A stretch of DNA of 32,732 nt, taken from contig JANBPT010000517.1 of NCBI GenBank assembly GCA_027575765.1, forward strand, positions 1-32,732, written 5' to 3'. Both the position numbers and the translations under genes were made by a program. This DNA is from Tieghemiomyces parasiticus. Taxonomy: Eukaryota > Kickxellomycota > Dimargaritomycetes > Dimargaritales > Dimargaritaceae. Below are positions 8,832 through 20,618 of this stretch, one piece after another. Under the pieces are notes generated by a model that was not told the origin of the DNA, did not search any database, and saw only the letters and a program-made list of their open reading frames with translations. The first letter of the stretch is position 1, and each line of letters opens with the position of its first letter.

Positions 8832-10790
8832 TCATGGACTGGTGGTGTATCCAGGCAAGGGCGTAGCAGAGTCAAGCACCGGCGACGCCTGGGAGGCGTA
8901 GTCAATATTAGAATCGCATGGCTGATGCACGGTCGGGGGTCTACGAGACTTTGAAGTTGCCCTGTGTTCCACCACCTGCGGGGCTGTCCTACCTACGACC
9001 TCCTCGTAGTCCATAGGGCGTCCGGATACTGATCCGCCGTCCTTCGCCCGTACACTGGCGGCCAGCGACGACCGTGGCGGCGGGGTTGACCGACCGGCCG
9101 TGGTGCGTGTGGAGGCGGCCATAGCCACAAGATTAGACGCGGCGAACCTCTGGAACGTGAGTATGCGTTCACGGAGCTCATCGTCCACCCGGGCGGGGTC
9201 AGCCTCTACCGCGGCCACGAGGACTTTGATCAGGTCGGGACTATTGTACTGTACCGAAAGCTCCTGGATGAGCTGGATGGTGGTGAGTTCGAGGTAGTCC
9301 TGGTTTTCCAGGACGGTCCGAGTGAGGTCTAGTGCGTCGGTTCTGCGGTTTAATGCGAAGTAGGTCCGTAGCAGGGCGTTCACGACCGCGGGTCTTCGGG
9401 CCACGGTCTGGTGATCTATATGGGTGAGCAGGCCGTCCGCCGCTGAAAACTGTCCCGCCCGGGCGAATCCACGGGCAATGGTGGTTCGCACGACGATACT
9501 GGGCTTACCCTGGCTCTGCATGTACAAGTCTTTGATAGCGCCGAGTGTTTTCAGTTGACTTTCGCGGGCACAGGCCTGGACCAGCCCGTCGAGGGTCCTG
9601 ATCTGCGGTCGCAGCTTACGCCGGAACATGGTGGCCAACGTGCGCAGGGCCTCGTCGACTGAACCGGCCGTCACGTAGGCCGTAACCACGACACTAAAGT
9701 TGGCCGAGGTGAGGGTCGCAAAGGTGTGGCGCATGGTACCATAGATCCGCGCGATTTCAGCCATGTTGCCGGCGATACCGTAGGCGGAAATCAGGTCGGT
9801 ATAAGGTTCGGTAGAGCTGACGAACCGGAGGCGCCGCAGTTGGTCAAAGTACGCCCGCGCCTCATCCAGCCGACCGGCCCGGGCGAACAACCGGATTACG
9901 GCCACGAGGGCCAGCGTATTGGGGAACGGTTCAGTCCGGCGTATGACGCCCATGGTCCAGTTCGCTCCCTCAAAGTCACCCTCATGGCAATAAACGGTCA
10001 GCAAGGGTCCCAAGACACCCAGGCCCGGGATGAGACCGGGTTGGGCCCGCAGACGAGCAACCAGGTCGCGCATCTCCCGGTGCATCCGCAGCATACAGAG
10101 CGCCAGGCCCATGGTGCGGTAGTATGTGAGGGTGAGCGGAGTGGTGGCGATCGGCGGTGACCGCGCAGCTCGCTGGCTGTCGCGTGCCAACCAATCCTTG
10201 ACTAGCTGGCGGACCCGGGTGGTCTGTACGCCGGTCTGCGCCGTCTTTTGCAGGATCCGGACCGGCAGCCATGCTTCGCGGTCCATCTCCTCGGAATACT
10301 CACCCGCATAGAGTTGGTACCGCGGCATCATGTGAAGCGGGTTGAGTCCCACCATCCGAAGCTGGCGCGCCAGACCCGGTAGAAAGTGGAGTAACAGGAT
10401 GGTGTAGTTAGCGTCGGTTAGATAAATATGGTGTCCGGCTCCCCGCAGAGCGAGGTAGGCCTTCCACGTCGCATCACGGTCCCGGCGCTTTGCCTGGGCT
10501 AGTTCCAAGCACTGGGAAGCGGCCGGTTCAACGTCCGGCGGGAACTGCGTGTGGTGGGTGGACTGGTATTCCATAATGCGGCCCACGACACGGTTCGGAA
10601 CGTAAGGCGTCGGGGGAGGTTCCCGGGTGGTCGAGACGGATCGAAAAGCTACCAGCGTCGTTGACTGTGCTTGACAGGCCAGTGGCAAGCCAGTCACGCG
10701 GCCGCCATACAAGGGAGACTGTAGGGTCGAGGTCCGGAATCGACAGGCCCTCGCAGTTCGGGCCAGGGCGGCCGTGTGGTCGGTGATCAT
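8832..10790 (-). CDS. Pentatricopeptide-repeat protein, probably mitochondrial
   Basis: A 652-residue protein. The first ~55 residues are rich in Arg, Ala, Ser and Thr with a single acidic residue at position 4, typical of a mitochondrial targeting peptide. From about residue 255 to 500 there are degenerate 35-residue helical hairpins of PPR type, for example VIRLFARAGRLDEARAYFDQ (about 298-317), the one with YTDLISAYGIAGNMAEIARI (about 330-349), VVVTAYVTAGSVDEALRTL (about 367-385) and IARGFARAGQFSAADGLL (about 438-455). PPR proteins bind specific organellar transcripts and affect their stability, processing or translation; which RNA this one binds cannot be read from the sequence. The C-terminal ~100 residues are Ser/Pro/Arg-rich and probably disordered. 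The start is the ATG that keeps the targeting peptide. A TATATA element lies about 110 bases upstream (10,900-10,905). Confidence 0.85.
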   Translation of the reverse strand: MITDHTAALARTARACRFRTSTLQSPLYGGRVTGLPLACQAQSTTLVAFRSVSTTREPPPTPYVPNRVVGRIMEYQSTHHTQFPPDVEPAASQCLELAQAKRRDRDATWKAYLALRGAGHHIYLTDANYTILLLHFLPGLARQLRMVGLNPLHMMPRYQLYAGEYSEEMDREAWLPVRILQKTAQTGVQTTRVRQLVKDWLARDSQRAARSPPIATTPLTLTYYRTMGLALCMLRMHREMRDLVARLRAQPGLIPGLGVLGPLLTVYCHEGDFEGANWTMGVIRRTEPFPNTLALVAVIRLFARAGRLDEARAYFDQLRRLRFVSSTEPYTDLISAYGIAGNMAEIARIYGTMRHTFATLTSANFSVVVTAYVTAGSVDEALRTLATMFRRKLRPQIRTLDGLVQACARESQLKTLGAIKDLYMQSQGKPSIVVRTTIARGFARAGQFSAADGLLTHIDHQTVARRPAVVNALLRTYFALNRRTDALDLTRTVLENQDYLELTTIQLIQELSVQYNSPDLIKVLVAAVEADPARVDDELRERILTFQRFAASNLVAMAASTRTTAGRSTPPPRSSLAASVRAKDGGSVSGRPMDYEEVVGRTAPQVVEHRATSKSRRPPTVHQPCDSNIDYASQASPVLDSATPLPGYTTSP

Positions 10791-11325
10791 GGGAGCGAAT
10801 GTCTATGAGAATCAAGGAATGAAGAGAGCAGCTACGCGAAAACTGTGGGTTATGGATGCCAAGGTCTGCTCGGGCATGGTGCTCAACTGCGTAAAAATGT
10901 ATATAGCCGACACTTGGACATGCGGATCAAGACGGTTGGAAGTTAAGGTTAGCATGTCCAAATTCCACAAGTAAAGATATTAATATACACTGCCACTATG
11001 TCGCCTTAGTTCGCTTGAGCTGTCCCAGGACTGCGGTATACATTCCCGCTCACCGCTCTCCCCTGTTATCAAACCTTTACATTAAAACTATTACGCGTTG
11101 GTGCGACTGAGAATCCTCGCTCGCCATCAGGGAACCTAAAAGTATTAATATCTATTAATATATCTGGTGATACACTGCAGCCCGGGTAACGGGGTGAACG
11201 AAAAAGCACATAGGAGGTGGAATTGCATTAAAAGGGGTGCCTTGAAGTTACGGAAAAAAAGAGAGAAAGAGAAGAAAAGTGGATCGGCCAGACAAAATCA
11301 AAATGTGGAAGAACCAGTGCGATAT
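10791..11325 (-). promoter_or_regulatory. Promoter of the PPR gene and 3' flank of the RSC7 gene
   Basis: No gene is visible. On the - strand, a TATATA element (10,900-10,905) lies about 110 bases before the PPR start and may be its core promoter. The segment around 10,975-11,165 is AT-rich with repeated TATTAATAT words (10,977-10,985 and 11,143-11,162), and likely holds the end of the upstream RSC7 transcript. Confidence 0.35.
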
Positions 11326-13053
11326 TTACTGAGTGCTCGGGCTAGTGACCGAGTAAGACGCGAGGGCCTGGGCGAGCGGACTCCGTAGCCCGGACCCTGC
11401 GGGGGAGGGTTGGCCCATGAAGGGCCCACCACCAGTTATGGCAGCCCCGGGGGATTTGGGCTGGTTAACCGTAAGGGCCTTGACGTTACGCAGGGCTGCA
11501 CTAGTGGTCCTGCCATCGTCCCCATGCGGGAGGTGGGTGACCTGCGCTACCGGTGGCCGTTGCGGGCCGGCAGGCTGTTGTGGGTTGGAACCCCCGCCCG
11601 CCGGTACGTGCTGGAATGACGGCCCCTGGGCAGGCGGCCCGATGGGCAGCTGGCGCTGGGCGAGAGCCAGAACCTGGGCCTTGACGGCGACCCGCGACGC
11701 GGTCTCAGCAGGGATCAAGGGCATAGGCCGGTTCCAACGGGTAGCGTCGGCCGGTAGGAACCCTTGGTACTGTCCGGGCATGATGGCCAGCGGGTACGCC
11801 TCATCAGCGTCGGCAGGGACGTTCGTGGCGGTGGGTTCGGCATTCGGATCTAGGAGCGGGCAGGTTGGCAGGCCCGACGGGGCGGGGACGGTGACGAACC
11901 GGACGGGTTCGGCCTTGACGGGCCCCGTATGGCGTGGGTCGCTACTAGGAATACTACGGTCAAGGACGGTGACCACCGTGGTGGGCTGTGTATTGGCCGG
12001 CACCTGGTGTACGTAGGTATGCGGGTCCCAAAATCTTGGCTTGCGTCGGCGTTCTAGGCGCAGCCGCTGATTGAGATCCCGCACGGACTGGGCTGCGTTG
12101 AACATCCCGGCGTCGCGGTCGGCATGGAGGGGAAACGCATGTTCTTCAAGCGGTTCAGGTTCGGGGGTAGCGGGATGGGCCACTGTGGCACCATTTTTGC
12201 CGTCCAATACCAGCTCAGGCTGGGCTCCGGATGGTGGGGGTGACATGGACGATGAGAAGTGACCTGAATCAGTCAGGGTCGACTCCACCGACATGAGCCG
12301 TTCCATTTGATGGTGACTCCCCATCGAGACCAGCCCGGACGGTGCCGGTGAGGACTTGAGCGGCGTGGAGCCGCGCCGACCGTGCAGCGTGTCACCCGGA
12401 AGGCGAGACCGCCGTACCGGGGTGCCCATAGTGGCAACGGTGGACGAGGCTGCGTCGAGCAGTGGCGGTGGCGGCGACCGGGTCTTCTCGCGCTGGGCAA
12501 TTTTCTCGCGGCGCCGCGCCTGATCCTCGGCGGCTTTCTTCCTGGCAACCTCCTCGTAGTAGTCGTCAGTGACCTCCTTGCCACCCTTGACCAGCAAGTG
12601 ACCGAATCGGACGAAGGCACTACGTGCTGTGAGGAAGGAGATCTTGCGGCTGCGGAAGTTTTTGGGAACGATACCGCGCTGGATTAGCAGCATCTTCTCG
12701 TCCTCAGTCAACTCCAGACGGACCATACCAGGAATCTTGTTGAATAGCACGTACGTGTCGCGTGCGCAACCAAACCGTACCACGTCCATCGAGAGTAGGT
12801 AGTAGCGGCCTGGGTGGCGGTCCGGTAGCTGGAAGGCTGGACACTTGTACTCCCGCCCGCCTAGAAGCTCGCCTAGCGGAGTGATCTTGGTCTCACCCTG
12901 CGGATCCGGATCAGTCATGTGCTCCTCGGGCCCATCGGGATCGGTTTCGTACTGCGCGACCTTGGTGGGTGTGGCCTGCACGTTGCTAATCCCACGCCCG
13001 CGCTTACCGGTAGCCGGAGTCGTCACGGTATGTCTGGCCATGGCCCTGACCAT
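11326..13053 (-). CDS. Chromatin-remodelling complex subunit, Rsc7/Swp82 family (NPL6-like)
   Basis: A 575-residue nuclear protein. Residues about 56-168 match the CRC_subunit domain of yeast Rsc7 (Npl6) and Swp82, accessory subunits of RSC and SWI/SNF nucleosome remodellers. Visible signatures are the YKCPAFQLPDRHPGRYYLL segment, the RDTYVLFNK segment, and the RSRKISFLTARSAFVRFG segment followed by a DDYYE motif. A charged Arg/Lys/Glu helix follows (about 165-192). Farther on, WDPHTYVHQVPANTQPT and YPLAIMPGQYQGF resemble the C-terminal conserved blocks of the family. The rest is Pro/Ser-rich and probably disordered. Members occur in RSC or SWI/SNF, and the sequence does not tell which complex this one joins. 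The ATG at 13053 is chosen; an in-frame ATG four codons later is an alternative. No intron. Confidence 0.88.
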   Translation of the reverse strand: MVRAMARHTVTTPATGKRGRGISNVQATPTKVAQYETDPDGPEEHMTDPDPQGETKITPLGELLGGREYKCPAFQLPDRHPGRYYLLSMDVVRFGCARDTYVLFNKIPGMVRLELTEDEKMLLIQRGIVPKNFRSRKISFLTARSAFVRFGHLLVKGGKEVTDDYYEEVARKKAAEDQARRREKIAQREKTRSPPPPLLDAASSTVATMGTPVRRSRLPGDTLHGRRGSTPLKSSPAPSGLVSMGSHHQMERLMSVESTLTDSGHFSSSMSPPPSGAQPELVLDGKNGATVAHPATPEPEPLEEHAFPLHADRDAGMFNAAQSVRDLNQRLRLERRRKPRFWDPHTYVHQVPANTQPTTVVTVLDRSIPSSDPRHTGPVKAEPVRFVTVPAPSGLPTCPLLDPNAEPTATNVPADADEAYPLAIMPGQYQGFLPADATRWNRPMPLIPAETASRVAVKAQVLALAQRQLPIGPPAQGPSFQHVPAGGGSNPQQPAGPQRPPVAQVTHLPHGDDGRTTSAALRNVKALTVNQPKSPGAAITGGGPFMGQPSPAGSGLRSPLAQALASYSVTSPSTQ

Positions 13054-13500
13054 TCGAGGTGAGCGGAGGGAAAGTGGGTAGACGGTGGACGCGAATCTAC
13101 AGAAGGCGCGAGCGTAGCAGAGTACAGGTCAGAGTTGGCTGGGCCACGATGGTAGCGGAGAAGACAACGGAGGGACTTTAGGGCACAGGCCAGGAGGCTG
13201 ACAAAACGGGACGTTATTGGTCGTGGAGATTAGTTAGCCGTAGAGTGAAGGAGCCTACCGATGGGCACTATGAAGGCCCGGGCAAACGAAGAGGGAGAAC
13301 GTGACACGTCAATCGACACGATGAGCTCTGCGGGATGTCAAAGAGATGCTACCGACGCCAGAGGTGACCAAGCGGAAAGTTGGGAGACTAAACAAGGTGG
13401 TAGCAGTGCATAGTATACCGAGTGTAATGAACAACACTGCGCGGAACGTGGAACGCGTAACTTAAAGCAGCCAGATGAGGGCCAGGCTGGAAGCTAAGTA
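13054..13500 (-). promoter_or_regulatory. Pyrimidine-rich (- strand) leader/promoter of the RSC7 gene
   Basis: On the + strand this is purine-rich, so the RSC7 coding strand is pyrimidine-rich, the same style as the leaders of the other genes here. No reading frame of note is present. Confidence 0.4.
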
Positions 13501-16500
13501 ACGTACGCAAACGAGGGAAAATCGCGAATGATGGATGGCGGCAATGTATGCGCAATAAGGTACAGTGAAGAAATGGAACGCTGGATTGCTCCGGATGTAC
13601 AGAATTGTTGATAGTTAAGTCCTAAAGTGCAGGCCCACCGTGTTGACTGGCCTGCCAATGTTCTGGAACCTGGGCCAGGGGAATGCACGGCTCAAGGGGC
13701 GCCGGCCTAGGTTTTCACCCAACCGGCAGGTTCCGTGTGAGGTATGTCTTTCGCTATTTTGTCTATTATAGAGGACTGGAACGGGTCCAGGGTATCCCAT
13801 CGGCTAACAGGAGCCTGGCCTACCGTGGTAAAGGCGGTCGACAGCTATGGCTTTACACAGCACCAACCCTTCAAGCGTGGCGGAGACAAACGATAATGGA
13901 GATGAGTTGACGCGTCGCCGGGTCATCAGTTTCACACAAATGAGGAAGGGATGTTTCGACCGTCCATCTAATTCGATGGTTCTACCTAATTAGGTATCTC
14001 CGCATGCGGCACAGAGACCAGCGCTCGGACGCCTAGCTCTAGATCACTCGGAACCAATCGATTAATACCAGCGACTTGCTGACTATCAGGGTACGGAAAG
14101 CACTGTGCCATGAATGACATGCGCTTATATGAAATATACGATTTCTAGCTTACGAATTGTATTTCAGTTACCGGTTAACATGGCCATGTTCTAGGCAACA
14201 TATTGTGTTCCTGAATGACTGAAAAGGGGTTCACCTACCTGTCCAATACCCCTGTCGTACAAGGGATGCCTCGCCGCATAGACAGTCGGATTTCTTCAAC
14301 CTCTACTCTTGTGGCCCTGGTAAGGCAGCTTGGCCCGCATGCTACGATCAACATGTCACAACCTTTCGAAGAAATCTTCGTGTGGGTGCGCAAGGAGAGA
14401 CCATGGAAGGATCTCAACAGCTGGGTTGGACTTTCCTGGCCGCCTACTGCTCTGCAACAAGAGCTTTGGATTATCCGATTCGGTGGCGCCAAGCTCAATA
14501 GCCTCGAATGGAGTGCAACGGTGGCCGACCATAGTCTTAGTTAGTTCACTACAGTTCAGCCCCCTTAGAGCGCTCCGTGCCAAAATGATTGTCACCCTGG
14601 TCCTGCCTTGGCTTGGTACGATAAAAAATATTCCGTGAAGAAAAAACACCCGAGTTTTCCTCCCAAGACCCCGTATCCTAGTATTTACCTTCCTTAAGCA
14701 ACGTTCGTCGCTTTCGGTGGTTCAAAGTTTCAACGCTGCCAACGTATTGGTCCCATTGGGATGCCAGGCTTAAGAGACATTAACCAGGAGCGCGCAAACT
14801 GTATTACGCCCATTATATACCGTGACCTGCACCACTTGATAGCCCCTGAGTTCCTGAGAAGTGTGGAGTCTGTCGTATCGATTGTATCGGTTGTCGTGGC
14901 CTTAACTTTCGTTGGAAACTTAGGGCGTTAAGCTAGCTAATCACTAAAAGGCATACACTATACTTATATATATATTGTTTTTCCTGGTACTCTACTAGAA
15001 AGGTGCTGCAACTAAGTGCAGTTGGTTAGTAAGCGAACTACAGCGGGCCTCTTTTTTTTACCGGGTATATTTTTTCCGATCGACCTCGATCTCTGTTGAG
15101 CGGCTTTGTTCGGAGCTCTTTATTTTTGCCTGAATACACTAAAATCGGGGTTAGGCTAGCAAGTTCCTGCACTTGCAGGACATTCCTCGGTAAGCTTTTA
15201 CTATATTGGATACCTGGAACTAAGTAGCTCAGTATAAATCTTATGGCGGCCACCCTTCTGAGGTGATGTTCTCTTCTGCTGCTTCCCTACTTGATGACGG
15301 TTCCCTTCAGCCTCAAGTACCCTATTTACTAGGCAACCCATCCCTACCGGAGCTACTGTTGTTTTCTGGCCTTTTAATGTGGAATCAAATTACCACCGAA
15401 GACCCAGAGTGAGGCGGGTCAATTACTTTACTTCCTTCCATCAACTGGATATTTGACTTGGATTTATGAACATGGCCGTCAAGTGTCAGTCTGTAGTGCA
15501 CTACCAGATGTGGGATCCTTCCTATAGATCTCTTATCAGGTACATTTGGCACAAGTCAGGGTACTCTCCTAGAGGGTCACCAAGGCTCTCTTCAGCTGTC
15601 GGAATACCTTCAAAGAAAGCCACCCAGCTTGTTTGTGACCTTTTCCTTACCCGTATTCCATTGCTGCTGTTGGTGCGAACACACCCCTTGCTTTGACAAT
15701 TCGTTTTGAAAATATACCATATTGACTGCAATGCCTCCTCCTATTATTATAATGGCTCACATTCCATCATTCGAACAGAATGATGCTGCCAAATACAGCA
15801 CCATAAGCAGTACAAATGAAATAATAAGCTATACTCGAAATAATACCAGTCAAATCCGTTCCCAAACAAAACTGCACCGCGACAGGATTCTACCTTGGGC
15901 TTGAGGCCGTTTGGGTTGCAACCGCGCGTGGCATCTGTCCTCTACTGTCCCCTTCAAAAACTTGGTATTTTGAATAAAAATAATTATAGTAGCCAATCGC
16001 TAGTTAAGTCCTGCAAGTAATCACTTTTGCAACCTATAAACGAAGACTCATACGCCCAAACGACGCACACTACGCTTATCAGGAACACAAAGGCTATCGA
16101 GTTGTGAAGGCCACGGTTCAAATCAAGGTCAACTATATCTTCCTGTCCCTTAATTAAAAAATAGGGTTGATCATCCTACCCCAGCGTAGGCCTAGTGTAG
16201 CACAGCTTCCATAATATGGCAGATTCAGGCTGGTGTTTGGGGACACGGCTCCGAGCGGTATAGGTTATTAGCCTGTGCATGCGTATATGCACATATAGTT
16301 TGGCCGTATATAATTAGCAAGGATGATATAGTGGAAACGCTAAATGAAACCCCCCCCCCTCCCGGTAGGAATGGTCAGGCCTGTAGAGCGAAATCAAAAT
16401 GTGAAGTAGGTAGATAGTGTGTGTGAAAACAAGAGGCCCACATGTGGGGAATTGACATACCCTGTCCATGCATTCCCTTCCTACATTGCCCCCGAAAGGA

Positions 16501-19500
16501 TATCCAAAACTCCAGGGATATCACTAGAGGCTTGGTAGATCTCACCTGGTCACTTTAGTCGGTCGCTTAGCAATCCTTCACAATCTACCATTAACCAGGG
16601 GGTGGGCCAAGGTTAGGGGAGAGGAGTTACTAGTGCCCTCCCTAGGGTTATACCTATAGCGTGATCGCCCGAAGTTGTGGCATTCTGGCATTCAAACTTC
16701 GGTGTGGGGGCGATTGAGGATGTACAAGAATGAGTATATTTACCAGGCCCCTGTCTCCTACAATTTCTTCTCCAACCATATTAGATGCTGTAGGTGGGTT
16801 CGTTGGCCAAATATATGCCCCTCTGCGGGACAGGTGCCGATTGTCCACCAAGCAATCTCGGAAGCCTGTCACACTTTCCAAATCTGTTCGAAAGGAGCGA
16901 CACATATCTACAATTCCTACTGAGTCACTCAATACCGCCAACCCATTTTTAGATGGTCACGGTTATCGTCTACAGATCACACCTGCAATCGTACACACAA
17001 CTAGAGGGGGAAAAGAAAACTACACTATTTCGGAGAAAAGGGCATGTGAAGGGGTGGTGAGGGTGGCAATCTTTAATCTAGATGAATCGACCGGTACCAT
17101 TTCCTACGAGCCTATTGGGAAATGGCAGGTATTTACCCTTCCCTTCTTGTCTTATCTTTACAGTTTGAGTTTTATATTGCGGTAACACCCCAGAAATCTG
17201 TTTACTGAAGGTTTATGCACGTAACGTTGACTGGCCAGGCTACCCCGTTTGTCATTCACCTGACGAACACCGTTGCAAATCACCGGTAAAGATAAATGGT
17301 GCCATTTACACTTCCTTCCTTGCCGCTACCGATAGTTTCTAATGACCCCATTTCATCCAAGTAAATGGTCTGCTAGGGTAGGTGAGATCGAACTTCTAAA
17401 TTCATAAATTGGGTAGTGCGAACTAAAACGCATGAGAAGTAGGGGGTCCCTTGGGTCGCAGCTTTCTAGTAACCAGAGCCATCACATAATCTACCGATAT
17501 CCTCATTCATGTCGTAAATCGCGGCCGATGCCTTCTTACTTTTTTTTTACCCCTCCCTTCCTTCACTGGCTAGGTCATCGTGGTACCTCCTTTAAGATGA
17601 TAAGCGCAGACTTTCAGCGCACGACTAGTAATTGAATCCCTAGGAAACCGCACCAAGTTTCGGTGCACCGCAACCCTCTCGCCTCGTTCTTACCGGCTGT
17701 TTTTAAGGGCCGGGAAGTGTCCTGATTGAAAATTGGCAATAGCACCCAGGCTTCAAATATTCAAAGAATGCCGAAACTAGCAAATCTAGAATTCTACCTG
17801 CTGGATACTGGGAGGCAGGTCGGGACACACCCTGCCGTGAAAGCTTCTATATAATATCGATTTTGGCACCCTTTATCCACAGCGACTTGAAGTGTGACAG
17901 GTGGGCAAGTCTCCCTTCTCTACCCCTCCCTGCTTCGTCACACACGAAAGCTCTAGTTTTCATCTATGAACAAATGATCCTAGCCGGGGTCTTCTTGACT
18001 ACAGTCTCCAAGGGCAGGAGAAAGGTCGAAAACCGTCTCACCCCTATCGACTGGCACCGCACAATCACTAAAAGACGGCGATAGGATTCTACAGAGCGGC
18101 CTTGCCAGATCCTAGTAGGCCATACACTACTCTACTGGGCAATCTAGGGTTGTAAATCACAAGTCCACTAGCGACTTGGTAAGTAGAGAGAGGGTATTCA
18201 CCATGTTTTAATCTATGCTGCACAGTTTTTATCTTCAAAAAGAACCGAAAGGTGCAAGCTTAGTTATATTAGAACACGGCAGTGAAAGTGCACTCCGCGT
18301 ATGACATGCTAAACGAAAAAAAATATGTGGCTAAAGGGGAGCATAATCTGTGGTCAAACGGCAAGCGACCTGTGCCCACGGCCACAGGTGAAAGGTGGTG
18401 CTATCGACAAATATGGGTACGCTGTGGTATGCAATGACAGGATCATACCCGTGATAGATAGACCTCATCTACCTTAAAAAGAATTGGGGCTGGGGTCGAG
18501 TTTATAGGTAGCATATAGAAGGTCCATACGTATTAACTACCAGATAGGGGGGCGGGAGGCGACGCAGAAAGGACTCACACCAGGGCCGGACAGGCCGCTC
18601 CGATCTAATTTTAGGCCAACCTTTCTGCCTTGCCGCCGAAAATATTGTAGGGTCCGGTTTTGACGACGTAAACCGTAATCAGAATGACAGTACCTGCCTA
18701 AGTGGGGTTCGAATAGCCCGAGAGAAGAGCTGTACCTCGCCCCCTTTTTTAAGTGGAGAGATGAAGGTTGGTGCTGCCAGTATGCGAAGATTAATGATAT
18801 TGTCCGGACGCAATGCTGTGGTGTAACTGAAACAGATCAGAGCGATCTTGGTATGGAGGCATCCCTTTGAGGGTAGAACCCAATCTGCTCAGGTGGCTCC
18901 CTCATCCTATCCTTTACTCTCCTACCACAATTTGCGAGGAGTGGGGCTTGAACGGTGATTTTGCTCTCGATCAAGACCTCCAAGCTCACTCCCGCGCTCA
19001 GCCGATATTGTTGGTAGAGGCTAACCAATCCAAAGCTTTGGAGTGGTTAAAGGGAGCGTGTTGAACTTTGGAGTGGGCGTACGTAACAAGTCGTATTCGA
19101 CATAGGCCGCCACGGGGTTTCCCCCGGTAGACGTGGCACTGATTCGAGAGGCCGACTCCCTTATCTCTTGCTTACTGTTGCGAGTATTCCAAAATTCCGA
19201 TCTAGACGCCTCTTATTCGGTGAGTGTCTACTAGCCGGGCAGGGAGTTCGGGCGGACCGAGATAGTCCAGACGAGAGAATGCATCCCCCCCTTTTCCTTC
19301 TTTTACCAAACTATCGTTCCAATAGCAGGCTACAATTGGTGTTTATAAAAAATAAATAAAGGGGGGTCGTAATTAAAGCGACAGGTAGAGAGCGTGCAGA
19401 TCGGCCGTTGGGAGTTGAGAGGGAGGAGCCAATACTTGGTCGCTCCATATTTCGATGATCGCCCCCACAGCCTTTCGCTCCTTTCGCTCCAGTCATGGGG

Positions 19501-19600
19501 CGGTACCCTGGCTCCAACCGATCCCTGAACATACCGTCGGCCTTTACATAGCCTGGCGGTTGATCCATTAGGTAACCTGTAACCCCGCCATCCTTTTTGC
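13501..19600. other. Long gene-free stretch, AT-richer than the genes
   Basis: I find no supportable gene in about 6.1 kb. Reading frames are short (at most 151 codons), lack the C-ending codon bias of the real genes, and have no recognisable domain. Scattered items are a 10-C run near 16,351, short inverted repeats (15,165-15,180; 16,274-16,293; 19,090-19,136), and orphan AATAAA words near 15,973 and 19,354. I looked for tRNA B-box motifs (GGTTCGA type) on both strands and none gave a paired T-arm. I saw no transposase, reverse transcriptase or integrase motif and no long terminal repeats by eye. It could be decayed mobile-element DNA, a long regulatory region, or hold an unrecognised non-coding RNA. 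Confidence 0.5.
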
Positions 19601-20618
19601 GGCCTAGCTTGGTGGGTTGGTGGTCTTAGTTACCCTAACCTGGCGAGATGGCCGGCCGGTACGTGCTGTCGCGCCGCCGCGGTGGCCAATGATACCGAAC
19701 CATTCGACGTTAGAGGTAGGGCTGCATCGATCCTCCCTCGGTCCGCTGCTCACTCCCCGTCTACCTCGAAAATTCTTAGCCCTTCATACACCAATGCAAT
19801 TAGTCGACGGTCTCCACCCCAACTCCCTGCTTTACACAACCCTGCTTTGTCCTCCCCTGATTAGGGTCCTTCCCATTTCGGGGGTGTTGGCTGCAGCTGG
19901 CTGTCTCCGAGCACCGTCAATTGCTACACTTCGCCTTCTACCACCTATTAGCGTACATCATCCCCCCGCCTCTTGGTCCTCTTTCGTCGCGCCATGGCCG
20001 GCGCATTCTCACCCTAGCCCTTTACGCCTTGGCTCTCTCTTTTATGTGCACTATTGCCGCCGAACACCCTCCTCCTGCTCTCAGTGAACCCCTCCCTCTT
20101 ATTCCCTTTTTACCCTAGGTTTCCCACCTTCCTGTCGCGATTCGCCTTAACGCGTCCTTCCATCCACCACTGCGAAGCATCATTCTATTTTTGTTGGCGG
20201 GGAAGGTAGGGATGTTCACCTGTCGGGGAATGCGATCGGCTAGGCCCGACACTGCCTGCTAATATTCCGACCAGGCCAGTGGGGTGTATATATATATCTG
20301 CCTTCCCCCTCTCTTGGCTTTCCTCATTCACCTACTATACCCTACTACCAATCCCCAAGTTCGTCATACGCCACCTTCTGTACTAATATCCTTGCCCTTC
20401 TTGGTACCCTCCCATCCCACTGTTTCCGAGCACGCCCCTATCGTGATTTCCCATTCGGCCTTCACATATAAATTATACTCTTTATAATACCCTTCTTATC
20501 ACGCTGACCATCATCACAACGTTGCCAAATACAAATTGATTTTTTCAGTTTACTATACTTAGACCCCACTTTGCAAACCAGCTTTCACCTGGTGGTTAAT
20601 TTTTTTACATTCATCACC
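19601..20618 (+). promoter_or_regulatory. Pyrimidine-rich promoter/leader of the C2H2 gene
   Basis: From about 19,700 the + strand is strongly C/T-rich up to the start codon at 20,619. A TATATATATAT run is at 20,287-20,297 and a TATAAATTATA element around 20,466-20,476, about 150 bases before the ATG and well placed for a core promoter. A frame of about 157 codons at 19,617-20,087 begins at TTG and shows only leader-like Pro/Leu/Ser composition, so it is not called as a gene. Confidence 0.4.

Noticed and set aside
14215..14544. 109-codon frame on the + strand
   Set aside because: Starts with ATG but matches no family I know and lacks the codon bias of the real genes; an antisense frame of similar length exists at the same place.
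16105..16140. tRNA-like B-box word GGTTCAAATC
   Set aside because: The flanks cannot pair as a T-arm and no A-box or acceptor stem was found.
16730..17185. 151-codon frame in the gene-free region ending near a GTATTT donor-like site
   Set aside because: No local codon bias, no domain recognised, and no convincing acceptor or second exon was found.
19617..20087. 157-codon frame upstream of the C2H2 gene
   Set aside because: Begins at TTG, lies in C/T-rich leader sequence and has leader-like Pro/Leu/Ser composition.
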